From NCBI GenBank assembly GCA_021813585.1, contig JAKAJV010000118.1, forward strand, positions 1-55,372: 55,372 nucleotides of DNA. Direction: 5' to 3'. Numbering within the stretch: the stretch's first letter is position 1; every line of letters begins with the position of its first letter. Source of the DNA: Bacteroidota bacterium (GTDB taxonomy: Bacteria > Bacteroidota > Ignavibacteria > Ignavibacteriales > Ignavibacteriaceae). This document shows, in pieces, positions 33,764 through 42,757 of this stretch. Under the pieces are notes generated by a model. It was not told the DNA's origin. It searched no databases and saw nothing but the letters and a program-made list of their open reading frames with translations. A program made the translations under genes and the position numbers.

Positions 33764-36658
33764 TTATTTCAAAACGATCATCTTCTTTACCATGAAGAAA
33801 TTCCTGCCGGACTTACCTTCTGCACGGATTGAATAGAAATAAACTCCCGAAGATGAATTTTCTGCGTTCCACTTTACTTCGTAGCTGCCGGACGTAATTT
33901 CAGAATTAACAAGAGTTGTTATCCTTTGTCCTATTGCGTTGAATACATCAATCCTAACATGGCTTTCTTCCGGTACCGAATATTCTATTGCCGTAGAGGG
34001 ATTGAAAGGGTTGGGATAATTCTGATATAGCTGGAAACTTTTTACTTCATTACTAAAATCTTTAATCCCCGTAACTGGTGTTGCTACCGTAAAAGTGCTG
34101 TCGCTAACCGCCTTCAAATTAGAATTACTAATGCTGGCCACTTCAATCTTATATAACGAATCCTGTTCCAGCGAAGCCGGAACAACCCACCGGTATGCAT
34201 GAGTTTTTGAAATTATAGTATCGCCGATTACTGAGACAATATTGTTTCCTCTTAGTAATTCTATCTTTACCGTGTCGTTTATGTTGGCCTGCCATCGGAT
34301 TATATAAGTAGAATCGGTATATACTTCCTCGCCTCCGTTTGGATCTTCTATTTTTATATACGGCGAAGCAGTATAAAACCTATTTGCACTGGACCAGTCG
34401 CTGGTACCTGCAGGATTAGTGCTGTTTAACCTCCAATAATAAGTTGAATTATTCTTAACAGTATTTATCGTATAAGTTGTAGAAGTTACACCGGGGTTAT
34501 CGATAACCAAATTATTAAACAGTGAATCTGTTGCAACTTGAAGATGGAATGAATGAGCGACACCCTGTGTACCCCAAACAAGATTTACCGGTTTCAGTCC
34601 GTCCACAATCTCACTGTCCTTTGGAAAAATTTCATCCGGAGGATATGAAACTATAGTCTGTGGAATACCCAGTGTATAATCGCCGAATTCCGAAGTTGTA
34701 AATGTTATTGAATTCTTTGCTGCATCGTAACTGGTAGGCAAAGGTAAAAATAAACTGTCGGAATTTTGACGTGCATAAACTATAATTTTGGAAGGATCGT
34801 TTATTCCTGGGAACTGATTCAGGTTAACACGAACTTCTCCCGTATATGAAGAAATACCCGCGCCTTTTATTGTAAAATAATAGGGCATAATTATGGGAGC
34901 GTTAGTGTTAAACTTTGGGGCCAGGGGAGCGTAATTATATTTTGAAACTATAGCATTCGCATAAAGAAATGAATTCAGCTGGCTGAAAGTAATGGTAATG
35001 CCGGTTGTATCTTTACCGGAATTAAATGTATAAGTATTCCCTTGAAGCACTTCATATGTTGTTACGGTAGCAAACGGTGTTTCGCTAGTCCAAGGGAATT
35101 TATAAGCCCGGTAAGATGTTTGTCCTTTAGGCAGGTAAAGTTCCAATGCAATTGAATTATCCGGGTGCACCTCAGTTATAGCAGGTGAGCCGTTTGCACT
35201 TGCAAATCCCCAGCCGATAAAGGAATTTCCGTTTGCTAATCTTTGCACAGACCCCATTGCAAAGTTATAAATATCCGGATTGTTCCTGTATTCCCAAACC
35301 ATTGTAGCCGTCTTGTTAACAGTATCCAATTTATATTCTACCGCACGGGAGTAAGGCGGGGAATGCTGGTTGCCGTTATCGAATAATGTTAAATCCCCGT
35401 TTGGAAGTATACGGGCATCATGCTGGTACGAAAAATAATTAGGACTGTTTGCCTCATTCTCATTTATAAAAGTAAATTGGTTTTCCTTACCGCCCAAGAC
35501 CCAGTCGATATTTCCTGTTGAGCGGTCAATTTTTATTATGCTCGAAAGATGCCTCATTGAAAAAATAATATTGCCGTCCTTGTCTACATCCAGCGCATTG
35601 CCGTGTATTAGGTCTACGGTTTTGGAAGTGAGATTGAAATAAGAGTCGGTAAAAGGCAGATAGTCCCATGAGCGCCATTGGAAGACTACATTTTTAGAGG
35701 CATCAAGTTCCTGTATTACTGCGCCGATTACCGTTGCATTGGGATTGCCGCTGGGAACCACCTGGCTCATATCCACCGGTTCGGGATCTGAGGAAAACAA
35801 CAAATAATGTCCGTTCGGCAATATCAGAAAGTCGTGCGTATCTGCCGTGTAGCCGTTTCCGCACTGAACGGTATCTATTGGAGTTAAATTTGTATCAAGG
35901 ACAATCCACCTGACTGCGAAAATTCCGTTTGCCAGACTGATTATATCGGCATATGAGAGTTCTCCGTTCGGCTGAACCTTAAAATCCAGCGCCGGCTCGG
36001 TTGTCCTTCGGTATTTAACAACGCTGCCGTCATTATTTAATATCATAATAAAGTTGCCGATTGAGTCGCTTCCGCTAAATGCCGAATTATCGTTTGCTAA
36101 AAATATTTTTCCGTCGGAAGGATTATTTGAAACTCCAACTGTAATTTTGGGAAAGTCCGGCGGAAGAGAATCGCTTGCTTGTACCTGGCTGCCGGTTTTG
36201 TACATCCCGGTGGGAATAAAATTTTTCTTTAGGCTGCCGTCCGCAACAAAATCCAAAGGATTCAAATTTATTTTTTGCGTTAACGGAGTTGTTTTAAATT
36301 TGAAGCTAAATTCAGAAAATCCGTAACCAGAGGTCGTTTTAATTCCCGGCAGTACGGAAACGCTGACCTCTTCTCCGGCGTCGAAAGGTTTATCAGGATT
36401 GAAAAGGATTGTTTTATTGTCGTCGGATAATTTAACCACGCCGGGATGGCTGCCGCTTTCGCTTCCAACGACTCGGAATTCCTGCGGGGATAAGCTCTGC
36501 GTGCTAATATAATCTGTGGATTTTAAAATAATATTCGTCGTTAACGAAACTAAGATAGAATTATTTTTCGGCGAGTAATATTCAATTGATTGCGGAAGTA
36601 CTATGCCGTTCCACACCATAATAATTAAAAAAATCAAAAAGTAGTTTAATCTTTTCAT
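33764..36658 (-). CDS. T9SS-exported arylsulfotransferase-family protein, large paralogue
   Basis: The product has 964 residues. Signal peptide YFLIFLIIMVWNGIVLPQS; SbsA/Big-like domain; ASST propeller with HDFLILPNGHYLLFSSD, IHGNALDVDKDGNIIFSMRH, IDWVLGGKENQFTF and QHDARILPNGDLTLFDNG. It then adds a domain absent from its neighbour, a fibronectin-like domain (VNLVWGTQGVAHSFHLQVA), a PNGGEEVYTDSTYIIRW domain and a sorting domain (NYPNPFNPSTAIEYSVPEES). The two genes are 62 bases apart and clearly related over the propeller and tail. AAAGGAAAACAG precedes ATG 36658; the frame runs to 36682. Confidence 0.85.
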   Translation of the reverse strand: MKRLNYFLIFLIIMVWNGIVLPQSIEYYSPKNNSILVSLTTNIILKSTDYISTQSLSPQEFRVVGSESGSHPGVVKLSDDNKTILFNPDKPFDAGEEVSVSVLPGIKTTSGYGFSEFSFKFKTTPLTQKINLNPLDFVADGSLKKNFIPTGMYKTGSQVQASDSLPPDFPKITVGVSNNPSDGKIFLANDNSAFSGSDSIGNFIMILNNDGSVVKYRRTTEPALDFKVQPNGELSYADIISLANGIFAVRWIVLDTNLTPIDTVQCGNGYTADTHDFLILPNGHYLLFSSDPEPVDMSQVVPSGNPNATVIGAVIQELDASKNVVFQWRSWDYLPFTDSYFNLTSKTVDLIHGNALDVDKDGNIIFSMRHLSSIIKIDRSTGNIDWVLGGKENQFTFINENEANSPNYFSYQHDARILPNGDLTLFDNGNQHSPPYSRAVEYKLDTVNKTATMVWEYRNNPDIYNFAMGSVQRLANGNSFIGWGFASANGSPAITEVHPDNSIALELYLPKGQTSYRAYKFPWTSETPFATVTTYEVLQGNTYTFNSGKDTTGITITFSQLNSFLYANAIVSKYNYAPLAPKFNTNAPIIMPYYFTIKGAGISSYTGEVRVNLNQFPGINDPSKIIVYARQNSDSLFLPLPTSYDAAKNSITFTTSEFGDYTLGIPQTIVSYPPDEIFPKDSEIVDGLKPVNLVWGTQGVAHSFHLQVATDSLFNNLVIDNPGVTSTTYTINTVKNNSTYYWRLNSTNPAGTSDWSSANRFYTASPYIKIEDPNGGEEVYTDSTYIIRWQANINDTVKIELLRGNNIVSVIGDTIISKTHAYRWVVPASLEQDSLYKIEVASISNSNLKAVSDSTFTVATPVTGIKDFSNEVKSFQLYQNYPNPFNPSTAIEYSVPEESHVRIDVFNAIGQRITTLVNSEITSGSYEVKWNAENSSSGVYFYSIRAEGKSGRNFFMVKKMIVLK

Positions 36659-37035
36659 CTGTTTTCCTTTACATTTTTCCATATGAATTTTTAGATTCCA
36701 TTACCCAAAGAGGCAAAATAATAACCCTGGTTTAAATGAGGCCAAAATTTTTAAACCTGCTACACTGACAATTATTTAACCGTAATGGTTTAAAGTTATT
36801 TTTAGAATTTAAATTGGGATTTGACGGTTAAAAAATAATTTTTGCCTGGAAATTTTTTTCTTATGCCTGGGCATTACCGGCGTAGATGGATTTTCTTTAT
36901 GATATAATAATTTTTAGATGGATTTGTTATGAATGAAAGAAGAACGGTTATCAAAAAAATGGAGTGATATAAAACAAGTAAGAATGACAAGTAGGCAATG
37001 ATAATTAGTCAGATAGAAAATTTTCAGAATACAAT
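36659..37035. other. 377-base intergenic region
   Basis: AT-rich sequence between the sulfotransferase-like genes and the EamA gene, both minus strand. It contains a weakly repeated TTTAAACC/GGTTTAAA pair (about 36731-36800) that could pair. No gene, terminator or recognised repeat was found. Confidence 0.5.
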
Positions 37036-37905
37036 CTAGCTTATCATACTATCTTTGTAATTTTTCATTCTGTCGGCTTCGACTAAAAAAGTTCTTACTG
37101 AAATAGCTGCTATGATAATTATTCCGCCAGCTATGGCCATTACGGAAGGGACCTCGCCGTATCCGAGAAATACCCATACGGGATTAAGTGTCGGCTCAAT
37201 CATTGAAATTAAAGAAGCTTCTATTGCAAGTACTCTCTTTAGTCCGTAGCTGAATATTGCGTATGCAATTCCGATTTGAAAAATCCCGAGGAATGTAACC
37301 ATTAAAATGTTAGTTGCCGTTATATTCGAAAGATGAAAAACAGACGGGAGGCAAATAAGACTTACTATTATATTACCGTAAAAGATGGAGCTGAACTGGT
37401 ATTCTTTTTTATTCTTCCTCATACCTAGCAAAAATGCTGCAAAGGCCACACCGGATAACAGTGCGAGAATATTGCCGGTAACGTAGCCGGGAGAAAATCT
37501 TCCCATAAAAAATAACAGCATACCGGCAAAGCATACAATAATCGTTATTATGTTTATCTTTTCGTACCGGGTCTTGTTTATAATCGGCTCAAAGATTAAA
37601 ACATAAATCGGTGCCGTGTACTGAAGGAATATCGCGTTTGCAGCGGTAGTAGTTTTTGTTGCTATAACAAAAAGAATTAATATTGCCGAATAAAGCAGCG
37701 CATTGATAATAGTAAATCCGTTTGCATAGAAAATATCTTTTTTAAAGAGAGCTATAAAAACAATTGCGGCAAAAAAGCTGCGGAAAAACGATATCTGCAA
37801 TGCATCGAAGGTAACAAGCTTAATAAACAATCCGCCCGTACTCCACAATAATGCCGCTGCAAGAACAGCTAGTATCCCTTTCTGGTGCTCGTGTAAGTGT
37901 TTCAT
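37036..37905 (-). CDS. EamA/DMT-family transporter
   Basis: The product has 289 residues and ten hydrophobic segments in two halves, the EamA duplication. GILAVLAAALLWSTGGLFIKL at the start, ANAIFLQYTAPIYVLIFEPII in the first half and LAIEASLISMIEPTLNPVWVFLGYGEVPS in the second are the family blocks. DMT carriers move metabolites or drugs across the inner membrane; the substrate is unknown. ATG 37905 is preferred over the TTG at 37908. It stands alone, divergent from archease. Confidence 0.9.
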   Translation of the reverse strand: MKHLHEHQKGILAVLAAALLWSTGGLFIKLVTFDALQISFFRSFFAAIVFIALFKKDIFYANGFTIINALLYSAILILFVIATKTTTAANAIFLQYTAPIYVLIFEPIINKTRYEKINIITIIVCFAGMLLFFMGRFSPGYVTGNILALLSGVAFAAFLLGMRKNKKEYQFSSIFYGNIIVSLICLPSVFHLSNITATNILMVTFLGIFQIGIAYAIFSYGLKRVLAIEASLISMIEPTLNPVWVFLGYGEVPSVMAIAGGIIIIAAISVRTFLVEADRMKNYKDSMIS

Positions 37906-38020
37906 CAATATTTCAAATGCTTTTAAAAATGGATTGTAAATTTAGGAATAGTTGCGGAAATTTTATCATCTCTTGCTAAGATTAATTAAATTATGTAAGA
38001 GTTTATTTAAAGATTATTAA

Positions 38021-38452
38021 ATGCCTGGTAATTATAAATATATTGATCATACGGCTGATATAGCCTTTGAGGTTTCTGCCGATAATTATAAGGACCTTAT
38101 AATCGCTTCTGCCGATGCTTGGAAAGAAGCCGTGGTCAAGTCGGTTAATATGTATTCCAATGAGACTAAAAGAATCAGTCTTGAAGAATCTTCCGTTGAA
38201 GAAATACTTGTCGGGTTATTATCGGAATTTAATTACCTGCTTTATACCAGGAAATGGGTGTTTGAGAAAATAAAAGATATTGAAGTCGACAATAAAAATA
38301 ATCTTTGGAACGTAACGGTCGAGGTTTCAGGCGCCAAGTTCGATATACAAAAGCATTCATTTAAAACTGAAGTTAAAGCCGTAACATTTCACCAGATGGA
38401 TGTTAAGTATATCGACGGTAAATATACTACGCGGATTGTATTTGATATTTGA
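38021..38452 (+). CDS. Archease
   Basis: The product has 143 residues, the usual length. YKYIDHTADIAFEVSADNYKDL at the start and KTEVKAVTFHQMDVKYIDGKYTTRIVFDI at the end are signature archease blocks, including the metal-binding Asp of DHTAD and the terminal Asp-Ile. Archease helps RtcB take up GMP and turn over repeatedly. RtcB follows 141 bases downstream on the same strand, with a hexamer repeat in between. Cytoplasmic. Confidence 0.93.
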   Translation: MPGNYKYIDHTADIAFEVSADNYKDLIIASADAWKEAVVKSVNMYSNETKRISLEESSVEEILVGLLSEFNYLLYTRKWVFEKIKDIEVDNKNNLWNVTVEVSGAKFDIQKHSFKTEVKAVTFHQMDVKYIDGKYTTRIVFDI

Positions 38453-38464
38453 AATTGGAAGTAT

Positions 38465-38507
38465 AAGATCAAGATCAAGTTCAAGATCAAGTTCAAGTTT
38501 AAGATTG
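38465..38507. repeat. AAGATCAAGTTC tandem repeat
   Basis: About seven tandem copies of the six-base unit AAGWTC (AAGATCAAGATCAAGTTC and on to AAGTTTAAGATTG) lie between archease and rtcB. The array is short and imperfect and has no known function. Confidence 0.8.
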
Positions 38508-38593
38508 TAACGGCATATTTAACCTTTATAAAGTGAAGCTTAAGATTAATGAAATACGAGTGATGGATTTATAATGACAGGCATAAAGAAGGC

Positions 38594-40048
38594 ATGAAAT
38601 TAAATAACGTTGAGTTAAACCGGATAAGAGAAAATTTATGGGAGATTCCCGCAACCGGCGGAATGCGCGTTCCGGGAAGGATATATATTTCGCCGGAGAT
38701 GCTTCATCAGACAGTAAAAGGCGAAGATGCTTTGCAGCAGGTAATAAATGTAGCTCATCTGCCGGGAATTCAAAAATACAGCCTTGCTATGCCGGATATC
38801 CATTGGGGATACGGTTTCCCTATTGGCGGAGTAGCCGCAACCGATTTACATGATGGAGTAATTTCACCTGGGGGAGTCGGGTACGATATAAATTGCGGTG
38901 TACGGCTTGCTGTAACTTCGCTTGAATATGAAAGAGTGAAAGATAAAATTGAAAAATTGATCGGCGTTCTATTCGGCAATATTCCCACCGGCGTTGGCGC
39001 AGGCGGAGCTATAAAAAAACTTACGGTTAAGGAATTGAAAAGTGTATTGCAGAAAGGCTCGGCCTGGGCGCTTGAAAATGATCTCGGCAATCCTGACGAT
39101 GTTGAATACACCGAAGAGAGCGGTACATTAAAAAATGCCGACACCGCGGCGGTTAGCCAGAGAGCATTAGAGAGGGGAGTAGACCAGGCAGGCACACTCG
39201 GTTCCGGCAACCATTTTTTAGAAGTAGACGTTGTTGATGAAATATTCTTGCCGGATGCTGCCGAAATTTTCGGATTATTTCTAAATCAGGTTGTTGTTTT
39301 AATTCATACCGGTTCCAGGGGATTAGGTTACCAGGTTTGCGATGATTATTTAAAGATGCTTGTAAAAGCGAGTTTGAAATACGGCTTTACTTTACCCGAC
39401 AGGCAGCTAGCCTGCGCGCCGATTGATTCGCAAGAAGGGAAGGACTACCTTTCCGCTATGCAGGCAGCCGCAAATTTTGCATGGAACAACCGCCAGGTAA
39501 TAATGCATCTTGCCAAGAAAAGTTTTTTAAACACCTTTAACATAACTGAATCGGAATTGGGCTTTAATCTTGTTTACGATGTATGCCATAATATTGCCAA
39601 GATTGAAGAACATGACATTGACGGAAGCCGGATGCGAGTGTGCGTGCACAGGAAGGGAGCCACCAGAGCATTTCCGCCCGGCAGCGAGTTGATCCCGAAG
39701 AAATACAAAAAGATTGGGCAGCCGGTTTTAATTCCCGGCGATATGGGAAGATATTCGTACATAGCAGTGGGAACAGAAAAGGCGATGGAAGAAACTTTCG
39801 GAAGCTCATGTCACGGTGCCGGAAGAAATCTAAGCAGGAATAAAGCGCTTAAAGAAGCTAAAGGAAGAGACCTTGTTCAGGAGCTAAGGAATAAAGGAAT
39901 AACAATTCAAGCTAAGGGATATAAGACGATTGCTGAAGAAATGTCCGGCGCTTATAAGGATGTTTCCGACGTTGTAAATGTAATGCATAATGAAGGCATA
40001 ACAAAAAAAGTTGCCAGGCTTCGTCCCATTGGAGTAATAAAAGGCTGA
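38594..40048 (+). CDS. rtcB: RtcB RNA ligase
   Basis: The product has 484 residues. Motifs: MPDIHWGYGFPIGGVAA, GVGYDINCGVRL (metal-binding Asp and Cys), GTLGSGNHFLEVDVV, VLIHTGSRGLGYQV, YDVCHNIAKIEEH and SCHGAGRNLSR, where His407 corresponds to the guanylylated histidine. RtcB joins 2',3'-cyclic phosphate and 5'-OH RNA ends using GTP and Mn. The full-length intact protein and the archease partner upstream fit RNA repair or tRNA ligation. AAGAAGGC precedes ATG 38594. Its stop overlaps the next start (TGATG). Confidence 0.95.
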   Translation: MKLNNVELNRIRENLWEIPATGGMRVPGRIYISPEMLHQTVKGEDALQQVINVAHLPGIQKYSLAMPDIHWGYGFPIGGVAATDLHDGVISPGGVGYDINCGVRLAVTSLEYERVKDKIEKLIGVLFGNIPTGVGAGGAIKKLTVKELKSVLQKGSAWALENDLGNPDDVEYTEESGTLKNADTAAVSQRALERGVDQAGTLGSGNHFLEVDVVDEIFLPDAAEIFGLFLNQVVVLIHTGSRGLGYQVCDDYLKMLVKASLKYGFTLPDRQLACAPIDSQEGKDYLSAMQAAANFAWNNRQVIMHLAKKSFLNTFNITESELGFNLVYDVCHNIAKIEEHDIDGSRMRVCVHRKGATRAFPPGSELIPKKYKKIGQPVLIPGDMGRYSYIAVGTEKAMEETFGSSCHGAGRNLSRNKALKEAKGRDLVQELRNKGITIQAKGYKTIAEEMSGAYKDVSDVVNVMHNEGITKKVARLRPIGVIKG

Positions 40049-40683
40049 TGAGATATTTATACGACCCTCCCGGCTTATTAAAAAATATTTTCAAAGAATT
40101 TAACTGGAATACGGTAAACGGTAAAATCCTTTTAACGTTTGACGACGGTCCGCTGCCTGAGACTACGCAATCTATCTTAAAAATATTAAATAAAAATAAT
40201 ATTAGAGCTGTCTTTTTCTGTGTGGGCGGAAATGTCCAAAAATATCCGGAACTAGTTAATGAGATTTTGGCAGATGGCCACACTCTGGGCAATCATACCT
40301 TTCATCATAAAATATTAACTAAGTTAACGCGTGATGGAATAAAGAAAGAGATTTCGTCTTTTAACGACTTAGTAAGAGAAAAGTTTAATTACAGCGCTGA
40401 ATATTTCCGCCCGCCTCACGGGAAATTTAACTTTACCGTGAAGAGAATTTTAAAAGAAAAGAATATGAGGCCGGTTATGTGGTCGCTGTTAACGGCAGAT
40501 TATAAAAATGATTTAAATCTAGTTAAATTTGCCGTGGATAATTATTTAAAACATAATTCTATTGTGGTGCTTCACGATAGCCTAAAGTCGAAAGATATTA
40601 TTTTAAATTCAATTGAATATATTATTGATAAAGCAGGAAAAATGAATTTCGAAATCGGAGAACCGTCGGGATGTTTGAGGTAA
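40048..40683 (+). CDS. Polysaccharide deacetylase (NodB domain, CE4)
   Basis: The product has 211 residues and is essentially one NodB domain: ILLTFDDGPLPETTQSIL (catalytic and metal Asp), DGHTLGNHTFHHKILTKL (two metal His), FRPPHGKFN and SIVVLHDSLKS. CE4 enzymes remove N-acetyl groups from chitin-like or peptidoglycan glycans using a metal. No signal peptide is visible, so it may act on a cytoplasmic or membrane-linked precursor. It overlaps rtcB by one base and the glycosyltransferase gene by 13 bases, and belongs to the coupled envelope run. Confidence 0.92.
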   Translation: MRYLYDPPGLLKNIFKEFNWNTVNGKILLTFDDGPLPETTQSILKILNKNNIRAVFFCVGGNVQKYPELVNEILADGHTLGNHTFHHKILTKLTRDGIKKEISSFNDLVREKFNYSAEYFRPPHGKFNFTVKRILKEKNMRPVMWSLLTADYKNDLNLVKFAVDNYLKHNSIVVLHDSLKSKDIILNSIEYIIDKAGKMNFEIGEPSGCLR

Positions 40684-41762
40684 TTTTCCTTATAGTATTA
40701 AGCGGATATTTTGTACAGTCGGTTATCTTCCTTATCGGGGCGGCAATCAAATTTCCGAAATTGAGCGAGGAAGAACTGCCGAGCGCTACCGTAGTAGTTG
40801 CGGCAAGGAACGAGGAAGAAAATATTGAGAGGTGCCTAGCCTCGCTGGATAGGCTTGAATATCCCGAAGGTAAACTGGAAATAATTTTAGTGGACGATAA
40901 ATCTACCGACAGCACAGGCAAGCTTATAGACGGTTTTATTGCCGGTAAGGAAAAGTTCAAAAAGATTGTTACCAAGAAAGAGATAGGCATGCTTAAGGGC
41001 AAGACCAATGCGCTTGCAAATGCAATTGAGATAGCCCGGGGCGAAATTATTTTAACTACCGATGCCGACTGTGAAGTTCATCCAATGTGGGCTAAAACTA
41101 CTGCTTCTTATTATCAGCATGATATAGGAGCGGTAAACGGGTTTACTACTCAAGAGGCTTACAACGGGTTCAGCGGGATGCAGGCAATCGACTTTATATA
41201 TTTGCTAACCGTCGCCTCCGGTACTATAAATCTTAAACAGCCTATAAGCTGCATCGGCAATAATATGTCCTACAGAAAAAAAGCATACGAGGAAGTAGGC
41301 GGCTATCAGAATCTTCCTTTCAGCGTTACCGAAGATTTTAATCTGCTGTTTGCAATTTACAAACTCGATAAGTATAAAATAATACTGCCGGTCAACCGGG
41401 ATGCATTAATAACCTCGAAGCCGTGCACGGAATTAAAAAGTTTATTCCGGCAAAAGAAGAGATGGTCAGTAGGAGGATTAGGCGTACCATTAAGGGGATA
41501 CCTGGTTATGACGTGGGGATTTTTAACCAACCTAGCCATTTTACTTACGCCTTTTTTTTACACTCCGGTATGGTTATATTTGGCGGTCTTTAAAATAGCT
41601 ATAGATTTTTTTGTGTTGTACCCGGTTCATAAGCAATTAGGGATTACAAAGAATCTCAAATATTTTTTATACTTTCAAATTTATTATACCCTTTACGTAA
41701 TAGCTATCCCGTTCGTGTTAGCTGCTAACCGCAAGGTAGTGTGGAAGGGAAGAGAATATTAA
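40671..41762 (+). CDS. GT2-family glycosyltransferase, membrane-bound
   Basis: The product has 363 residues. An N-terminal membrane helix (FEVIFLIVLSGYFVQSVIFLIG) precedes the GT-A fold: ATVVVAARNEEENIERCLASL, LVDDKSTDSTGKLI (nucleotide site), ILTTDADCEVHPMWA (DxD), VTEDFNL and RQKKRWSVGG. Three helices follow (FLTNLAILLTPFFYTPVWLY and on). Ending RQKKRW is the Q/RXXRW-type block of processive synthases and related enzymes. It probably extends or transfers sugars to a lipid-linked glycan at the inner membrane, close in function to the deacetylase encoded just before it. Confidence 0.9.
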   Translation: MFEVIFLIVLSGYFVQSVIFLIGAAIKFPKLSEEELPSATVVVAARNEEENIERCLASLDRLEYPEGKLEIILVDDKSTDSTGKLIDGFIAGKEKFKKIVTKKEIGMLKGKTNALANAIEIARGEIILTTDADCEVHPMWAKTTASYYQHDIGAVNGFTTQEAYNGFSGMQAIDFIYLLTVASGTINLKQPISCIGNNMSYRKKAYEEVGGYQNLPFSVTEDFNLLFAIYKLDKYKIILPVNRDALITSKPCTELKSLFRQKKRWSVGGLGVPLRGYLVMTWGFLTNLAILLTPFFYTPVWLYLAVFKIAIDFFVLYPVHKQLGITKNLKYFLYFQIYYTLYVIAIPFVLAANRKVVWKGREY

Positions 41763-42757
41763 TGCTTCTCTTAAGTAATTACTATGTAACATACAGGTGC
41801 AATGCTTACTGCGAATTCTGTCATTTTGCAGACCACAAGAATTTTAACTCGACTCCGTTTGCAAGCATTGAAGACTATAAGGCCAACGTATTGCAGCTTG
41901 CAGAGCTCGGCGTTAAGTTTATCGATCTTACCGGCGGTGAGCCGCTTCTGCACAAGGATATTCATCTGATGGCTGAGTTCGCAAAAAATCTTAATATGCA
42001 GACTAGCATTACAACCAACGCCTTGCTGTATCCGAAGTTTGCAGACAGACTGGCCGGTAACGTAAGCCTTCTTCATTTTTCGCTGGATTCCCCGGATGAA
42101 GATGAGCATAATGCGATTAGAAAGGTGAATTGTTTCGGCCACGTGTTTAAGAGTATCAAAGTTGCTAAATCGCTTGGAGAATTTCCGGATATTTTATTTA
42201 CTGTTACTAACGAAACTTATAAGAAGCTTCCGCGCATGCACGAGATTGCAGCAAAATACGATCTGGTATTGATCGTCAACCCGGTGTTTTCGTATTTCGG
42301 GAACCCGGGATTGAACAACGAAGCGCTGGACTTTATAGACGAGTACTCGGAAGGCAGGATGGACGTTTATCTTAACAAAGCGTACACCATGCTTAGAAGG
42401 AACGGCGGGAATGATGTTAACAATCCGTTGTGCAGAGCTGTTTCGCGCGTAATTGTTATTTCACCTTATAACGAAATTATTCTGCCATGCTATCACTTCG
42501 GAAACGAGAGGATTAAGATCGACCGGCCGATAAAAGAAATAAGGGAATCTGAAAAAATAAAATATTTCAAAAAGATGGAAGGAAGATTTGAATTTTGCAG
42601 GGGCTGTGCCGTCAACTGCTATTTCGAGCCTTCTTTTGCATTCCCTACAAACTATTATGCAATAGCCAGTCTCTCATCCAAATTTAAATACGGATATAAT
42701 AAACTGGTTAAGCAGAAAATTAAAAAATCATTATTGACTAAACCGGAACTAAACTAA
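41762..42757 (+). CDS. Radical SAM protein with C-terminal SPASM-like cysteines
   Basis: The product has 331 residues from ATG 41762, which overlaps the preceding stop by one base (TAATG); a longer frame from 41741 is also open. The radical SAM motif is CNAYCEFC (Cys13, 17, 20). GVKFIDLTGGEPLLHKDI and LHFSLDSPDEDEHNAIRKV are further family blocks. Later cysteines (LCRAVSRVIV, LPCYHFGN, FCRGCAVNCYFEP) would bind an auxiliary cluster as in SPASM/twitch proteins. The substrate is unknown; the genes around it suggest modification of a sugar, lipid or small peptide of the envelope. No precursor peptide gene is visible nearby. Confidence 0.87.
   Translation: MLLLSNYYVTYRCNAYCEFCHFADHKNFNSTPFASIEDYKANVLQLAELGVKFIDLTGGEPLLHKDIHLMAEFAKNLNMQTSITTNALLYPKFADRLAGNVSLLHFSLDSPDEDEHNAIRKVNCFGHVFKSIKVAKSLGEFPDILFTVTNETYKKLPRMHEIAAKYDLVLIVNPVFSYFGNPGLNNEALDFIDEYSEGRMDVYLNKAYTMLRRNGGNDVNNPLCRAVSRVIVISPYNEIILPCYHFGNERIKIDRPIKEIRESEKIKYFKKMEGRFEFCRGCAVNCYFEPSFAFPTNYYAIASLSSKFKYGYNKLVKQKIKKSLLTKPELN

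Noticed and set aside
38453-38593. An RNA gene between archease and rtcB
   Set aside because: Apart from the hexamer array no stable fold or tRNA-like arrangement can be seen.
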